From Gammaproteobacteria bacterium (GTDB taxonomy: Bacteria; Pseudomonadota; Gammaproteobacteria; Pseudomonadales; PIVM01): a stretch of DNA of 64,000 nucleotides. Both the position numbers and the translations under genes were made by a program. The notes under the pieces are model-generated. The model saw nothing but the letters and a program-made list of their open reading frames with translations, ran no database searches and was not told the DNA's origin. The stretch spans positions 1 through 64,000 of the forward strand of contig PIVM01000006.1 of assembly GCA_003353945.1 (NCBI GenBank), in the 5' to 3' direction. This document shows, piece by piece, positions 63,891 through 64,000 of the stretch (position 1 is the first letter of the stretch; each line of letters starts with the position of its first letter).

Positions 63891-64000
63891 TTAGTCAGCG
63901 ATAATCGGCAGCGCCTTGCCGTGCTCAGTGGCTCTGATTTGTTGGGTTGCTTGGGTAACGATAGGGGTATACATGGTCCAAGTGATGACATAAAAAAACC
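63891..64000 (-). CDS. C-terminal end of an unidentified protein (cut by window edge)
   Basis: A minus-strand frame is open from the window edge to TAA at 63891-63893, encoding about 35 residues that begin hydrophobic (FFYVITWTMYTPIV) and end 'GKALPIIAD'. A gene here would be followed after 20 bp by the SDR, on the same strand. It could be the tail of a membrane protein, but the fragment is too short to identify. Confidence 0.35.
   Translation of the reverse strand, partial: FFYVITWTMYTPIVTQATQQIRATEHGKALPIIAD

Overview
This window is chromosomal DNA of a free-living, probably marine, gammaproteobacterium. The core gene string tig-clpP-clpX-lon-hupB-ppiD (30.7-39.3 kb) and the yejABEF importer are typical of Gammaproteobacteria, and base composition is moderate with no strong GC bias. 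Scattered genes for steroid or other large acyl-CoA substrates suggest a Cellvibrionales/Spongiibacteraceae-like organism that uses sterols or hydrocarbons. That placement is an inference, not a measured result.

Layout. 0-0.5 kb: the right end of an IS6-family element whose terminal base completes the stop codon of hspQ. 1-3.7 kb: the three-gene AmmeMemoRadiSam system (radical SAM enzyme divergent from the MEMO-like and AMMECR1 genes), next to a MITE-like inverted repeat. 4.2-11.4 kb: an acyl-CoA dehydrogenase, a translationally coupled GCS2-type ligase plus aspartoacylase-like hydrolase pair, a hotdog thioesterase, a thiolase and an SDR. 11.7-13.4 kb: a coiled-coil protein and a SPOR-domain membrane protein. 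13.6-16.9 kb: an ectoine-type aspartate kinase without ectABC beside it, a candidate structured RNA, and a ketosteroid-dehydrogenase-like flavoprotein. 17-24.6 kb: a UbiB-like kinase, a PilZ-like protein, tmcA, a B12-binding radical SAM protein, a HIT protein and a ketosteroid isomerase. 25.8-29.6 kb: a 3beta-HSD-like SDR and a pair of complementary acyl-CoA dehydrogenase subunits.

30.4-40.5 kb: a strong promoter and a broken tRNA-Leu 3' end sit directly before the protein-quality-control cluster (tig, clpP, clpX, lon with a sigma32-type promoter, hupB, ppiD), followed by serA.

40.7-50.2 kb is the most notable region. After a small MITE and an FNR/ANR-like box comes a type II DMSO-reductase-family molybdoenzyme (Tat-exported alpha, heme-b gamma, Fe-S beta, in the unusual order alpha-gamma-beta), then an MMPL/RND transporter, a multi-histidine membrane cytochrome b and a TorD-like chaperone. 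Together they look like a periplasmic system that oxidises a hydrophobic substrate (steroid side chain or hydrocarbon) without O2 as co-substrate and passes electrons through a membrane cytochrome.

50.3-64 kb: a small conserved protein, a lipoprotein tyrosine phosphatase, an AraC regulator, yejFEBA, an HDOD-GAF protein, a PPK2 kinase, a second MITE-like copy, a thioesterase, a decayed hybrid histidine kinase with a beta-propeller sensor, and an SDR. No rRNA genes, complete tRNA genes or CRISPR arrays were seen.
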